A stretch of DNA of 64,000 bases, taken from Halogeometricum limi. Lineage in GTDB: Archaea; Halobacteriota; Halobacteria; Halobacteriales; Haloferacaceae. Positions 62,137 to 64,000 of this stretch are shown here, one piece after another; the stretch's first letter is position 1; every line of letters starts with the position of its first letter. The translations under genes were made by a program, and so were the position numbers. The stretch is taken from the NCBI RefSeq assembly GCF_900115785.1, contig NZ_FOYS01000002.1:62001-126000 (forward strand), written 5' to 3'. A model generated the notes under the pieces. It was not told the DNA's origin. It saw only the letters and a program-made list of their open reading frames with translations, and made no database searches.

Positions 62137-62838
62137 ATGGCTCTCCGAGACATCATCGGGTCGGTCAGAGAACGCGAGCGAACGCTCGTCCTCTACGACC
62201 CCGCCTCGGACCACCTCGTCGAGCAGGTACGCGAGTACCTCGCGCCCTACTCCGTGGCGGTGGAGAGTCGGTCCCACGGCGGGACGCTCTCGGGACACGC
62301 CGAACTCGTTCACGAGGACGGGTCGAGGCTGTTCACCGACTGTTCGTCGCTCTCCTCGCCGCTCACACAGGACGCCTTCGAGGCCTGTTTCGGCGACGCG
62401 CTGACGCGAATCGACCGGACGACGTTCTCCTCGTACGACGGGTCGCAGATGGTCGCCACGTCCAGGGAGATAGAGGACAGAGCGTGGCGCTACGGCCACG
62501 GGTCGCTCCACGCGGGGTTCCAACGCGTCTCCGCGCTCCAGACGCAAGAGCAGGTGTACCGCGATTTGGCGCGTAAGCAACTCGACATCCACGCGTACGC
62601 CGTCCCGGACGCGGACGCGCCGCCCCTCGACGGCGTCGACGTCCACCTCGTCGAGGACGACGAGATAGCGAAGACGTGGTTCGTCGTCTACGACGGCGGT
62701 GGCGACGACGACGCGAAGTGCGCGCTTCTGGCCGAGGAACGCGACCCGGACGTGTTCCGCGGGTTCTGGACGTACGACCCGGCCGTCGTCGACGCGATTC
62801 TCTCGCACCTCGCGGCGCGGTACGCGCCGCTGCCGTGA
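62137..62838 (+). CDS. Second DICT-domain sensory protein
   Basis: A 233-residue DICT protein, paralogous to that at 19395-20138. Its N-terminal half (LRDIIGSVRERERTLVLYDPASDHLVEQV) has diverged, but [22 protein letters not shown] and the C-terminal [17 protein letters not shown] with FRGFWTYDP are nearly the same in both. It carries no attached effector domain. The adjacent winged-helix gene could be a partner, though nothing shows this directly. Confidence 0.85.
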   Translation: MALRDIIGSVRERERTLVLYDPASDHLVEQVREYLAPYSVAVESRSHGGTLSGHAELVHEDGSRLFTDCSSLSSPLTQDAFEACFGDALTRIDRTTFSSYDGSQMVATSREIEDRAWRYGHGSLHAGFQRVSALQTQEQVYRDLARKQLDIHAYAVPDADAPPLDGVDVHLVEDDEIAKTWFVVYDGGGDDDAKCALLAEERDPDVFRGFWTYDPAVVDAILSHLAARYAPLP

Positions 62839-62842
62839 CTTT

Positions 62843-62862
62843 GGTTGTAGATTTCTACTACC
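62843..62862. terminator. Hairpin after the DICT gene
   Basis: GGTTGTAG-ATTT-CTACTACC forms a stem with one T-T mismatch 4 bp after the DICT stop. The flanks TTTGG and CCAAA extend it. It may end transcription. Confidence 0.4.
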
Positions 62863-62990
62863 ACCCAAACTGAGGTTCTGTTTGTCGAAATTTACAACAC
62901 GTTATATGTGCCCGGTCCGATTAGTCGAACGAATACCGCGAGGACTACTCCGGCCCGAGGTAGTTCGCTTCCACGACGGGCACCCACCAC

Positions 62991-64000
62991 ATGATACGGA
63001 AATCGCTCACGATACTCTTGGTCGTCTCGCTCGTCGCGAGTGCGACGCCCGCGACAGCACTCACGTCCGAACCGGAGATTCAGACCATCGTCCCGCAACC
63101 GACGGTCACTCCGGGCACCGAGAACACCGTCAGCTTCCAACTGCTCAACGAGGCGCGCGGAACCGAAGACAGCACCATCACCGCCACGAACGTCCGCGTC
63201 TCGGTCGGTGACGACGCGCCGATAGACGTGCTCACAGAACAGTTGTACGTCCCGCGGTTGGCGGACGGTGAACCCGTGACGCAGACGCTCCGGATGCAGG
63301 TTCCCGCCAACATCGACTCGGGCACGTACCGGATTCCGCTGCGGGTGACGTACGAGTTCGAGACGAACGGCGGCGACCAGCGGCAGATTACGAAGAACCT
63401 GAACGTCCCCGTTCGCGTCCAGAGCGGTGCGCAGTTCGTCGTCGCGGACACGAACTCCACCGCGACGGTGGACGGCCGCGGAACGCTCACGGTCGACGTG
63501 CGCAACGTCGGCGAGCAGGCGGCGTCCGACGCGACGTTCACGCTCACCTCGAACAACAACGACGTGCGCCTCGGCGGCGGACAGCAGGCGACGCGGTTCG
63601 TCGAGAACTGGAAGCAAGGAGCGACGAAGACGTTCGAGTACGACGCCCAACTCGGCGAGTCCGCGCAGGAGGGCGACTACTCCTTGGAGGGAACCGTCGA
63701 CTACAAGGACGCATCGGGCAACGCTCGGACGAGTCCCGCGTTCACCGTCGGGATGACCGCGCTTCCGGAGATGACGTTCGAGGTGTCCGACGTCGAGAGT
63801 TCGCTCCGCGTCGGCGACAGCGGCAAGGTGACCGGTAACATCACGAACACCGGCCCGCTGACGGCCAGAAACGCCGTCGTCACCTTCCAGTCGAACAGCG
63901 CCACCGCGCAGGCCGTCGAGACGGAGTACGCAGTCGGCGAACTCGCGCCGAACGAGACGACGCCGTTCTCCTTCACCGTCGACGTGAAGTCGGAGGCCGA
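62991..64000 (+). CDS. Secreted CARDB/S-layer-like protein (3' partial)
   Basis: An open frame from ATG at 62991 to the window end. It starts MIRKSLTILLVVSLVASATPATA, a Sec signal peptide, and continues with beta-rich repeats of the CARDB/COG1361 type: TVTPGTENTVSFQLLNEARG, GRGTLTVDVRNVGEQAASDATFTLTSNNNDV and SDVESSLRVGDSGKVTGNITNTGPLTARNAVVTFQSNSATAQ. Such proteins often sit next to RND-type transporters in haloarchaea, but the neighbour is not visible. The C-terminus lies outside the window. Confidence 0.82.
   Translation, partial: MIRKSLTILLVVSLVASATPATALTSEPEIQTIVPQPTVTPGTENTVSFQLLNEARGTEDSTITATNVRVSVGDDAPIDVLTEQLYVPRLADGEPVTQTLRMQVPANIDSGTYRIPLRVTYEFETNGGDQRQITKNLNVPVRVQSGAQFVVADTNSTATVDGRGTLTVDVRNVGEQAASDATFTLTSNNNDVRLGGGQQATRFVENWKQGATKTFEYDAQLGESAQEGDYSLEGTVDYKDASGNARTSPAFTVGMTALPEMTFEVSDVESSLRVGDSGKVTGNITNTGPLTARNAVVTFQSNSATAQAVETEYAVGELAPNETTPFSFTVDVKSEA

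Noticed and set aside
1-64000. CRISPR arrays, rRNA operons, insertion sequences and prophage genes
   Set aside because: No regular spaced repeats, transposase or integrase motifs, or rRNA sequence were seen; the only recombination sign is the tRNA 3'-end repeat.

Overview
The window is about 64 kb of GC-rich DNA from a halophilic archaeon (class Halobacteria). The evidence is lineage-specific gene content: menaquinone genes, archaeal lipid and mevalonate enzymes, a PGF-CTERM surface protein, Tat lipoproteins, bacterio-opsin-activator-type HTH regulators and many small haloarchaeal families. Proteins are very acidic, codons end mostly in G or C, and short AT-rich TATA boxes lie about 25-30 bp before start codons, as expected for leaderless transcripts. 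No rRNA, CRISPR array, insertion sequence or intact prophage was seen. It reads as chromosomal core with a few accessory touches. The species cannot be named from the sequence alone.

Layout. 1-4.5 kb: end of a secreted nuclease, a METTL5-type methyltransferase, a rhomboid protease and small regulators. 4.6-15.6 kb: a sulfite-oxidase-like protein, then the menaquinone genes menF-menD-menB and menA-menC, separated by a probable iron/siderophore cassette that carries a DtxR-like operator. No menE is present. 15.7-20.2 kb: a ThuA-like protein, microproteins, pyrBI and a DICT-domain protein. 20.2-32.1 kb: two tandem glutamate dehydrogenases, a CitE-like lyase, a MaoC hydratase, PH-domain membrane proteins, an acyl-CoA carboxylase beta subunit and fructose-1,6-bisphosphatase. 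32.4-42.7 kb: a helix-hairpin-helix repeat protein, 3-hydroxyacyl-CoA dehydrogenase, a three-gene ABC-2 exporter operon whose first permease carries a PrsW-like domain, a cysteine-synthase-like enzyme, a degenerate KaiC/Rad55-like protein and a UbiA prenyltransferase for archaeal lipids.

42.8-43.0 kb: a tRNA-Arg(TCG) followed by a second copy of its 3' end, the best sign of past recombination in the window. 43-50 kb: an APH-like kinase, a HAD phosphatase and a SAM hydrolase in a row, then an orphan ABC ATPase, a MATE transporter and a BrkB-like membrane protein. 50-60 kb: haem-copper oxidase subunit I, a Bat-like regulator, a BtpA-like protein with a CT-repeat at its start, a CruF-like membrane protein, a type II NADH dehydrogenase and phosphomevalonate decarboxylase. 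60-64 kb: a DoxX protein, an HTH regulator, a second DICT protein and the start of a secreted CARDB/S-layer-like protein that runs off the window.

Together the genes cover quinone synthesis and respiration (men genes, type II NADH dehydrogenase, oxidase subunit I), acyl-CoA metabolism, isoprenoid lipid synthesis, and iron uptake probably repressed by a DtxR-like regulator. The most unusual items are the ABC permease-PrsW fusion, the duplicated tRNA 3' end, the iron cassette within the split men locus, and the (CT)5 tract that separates the natural-looking ATG of the BtpA gene from its reading frame.
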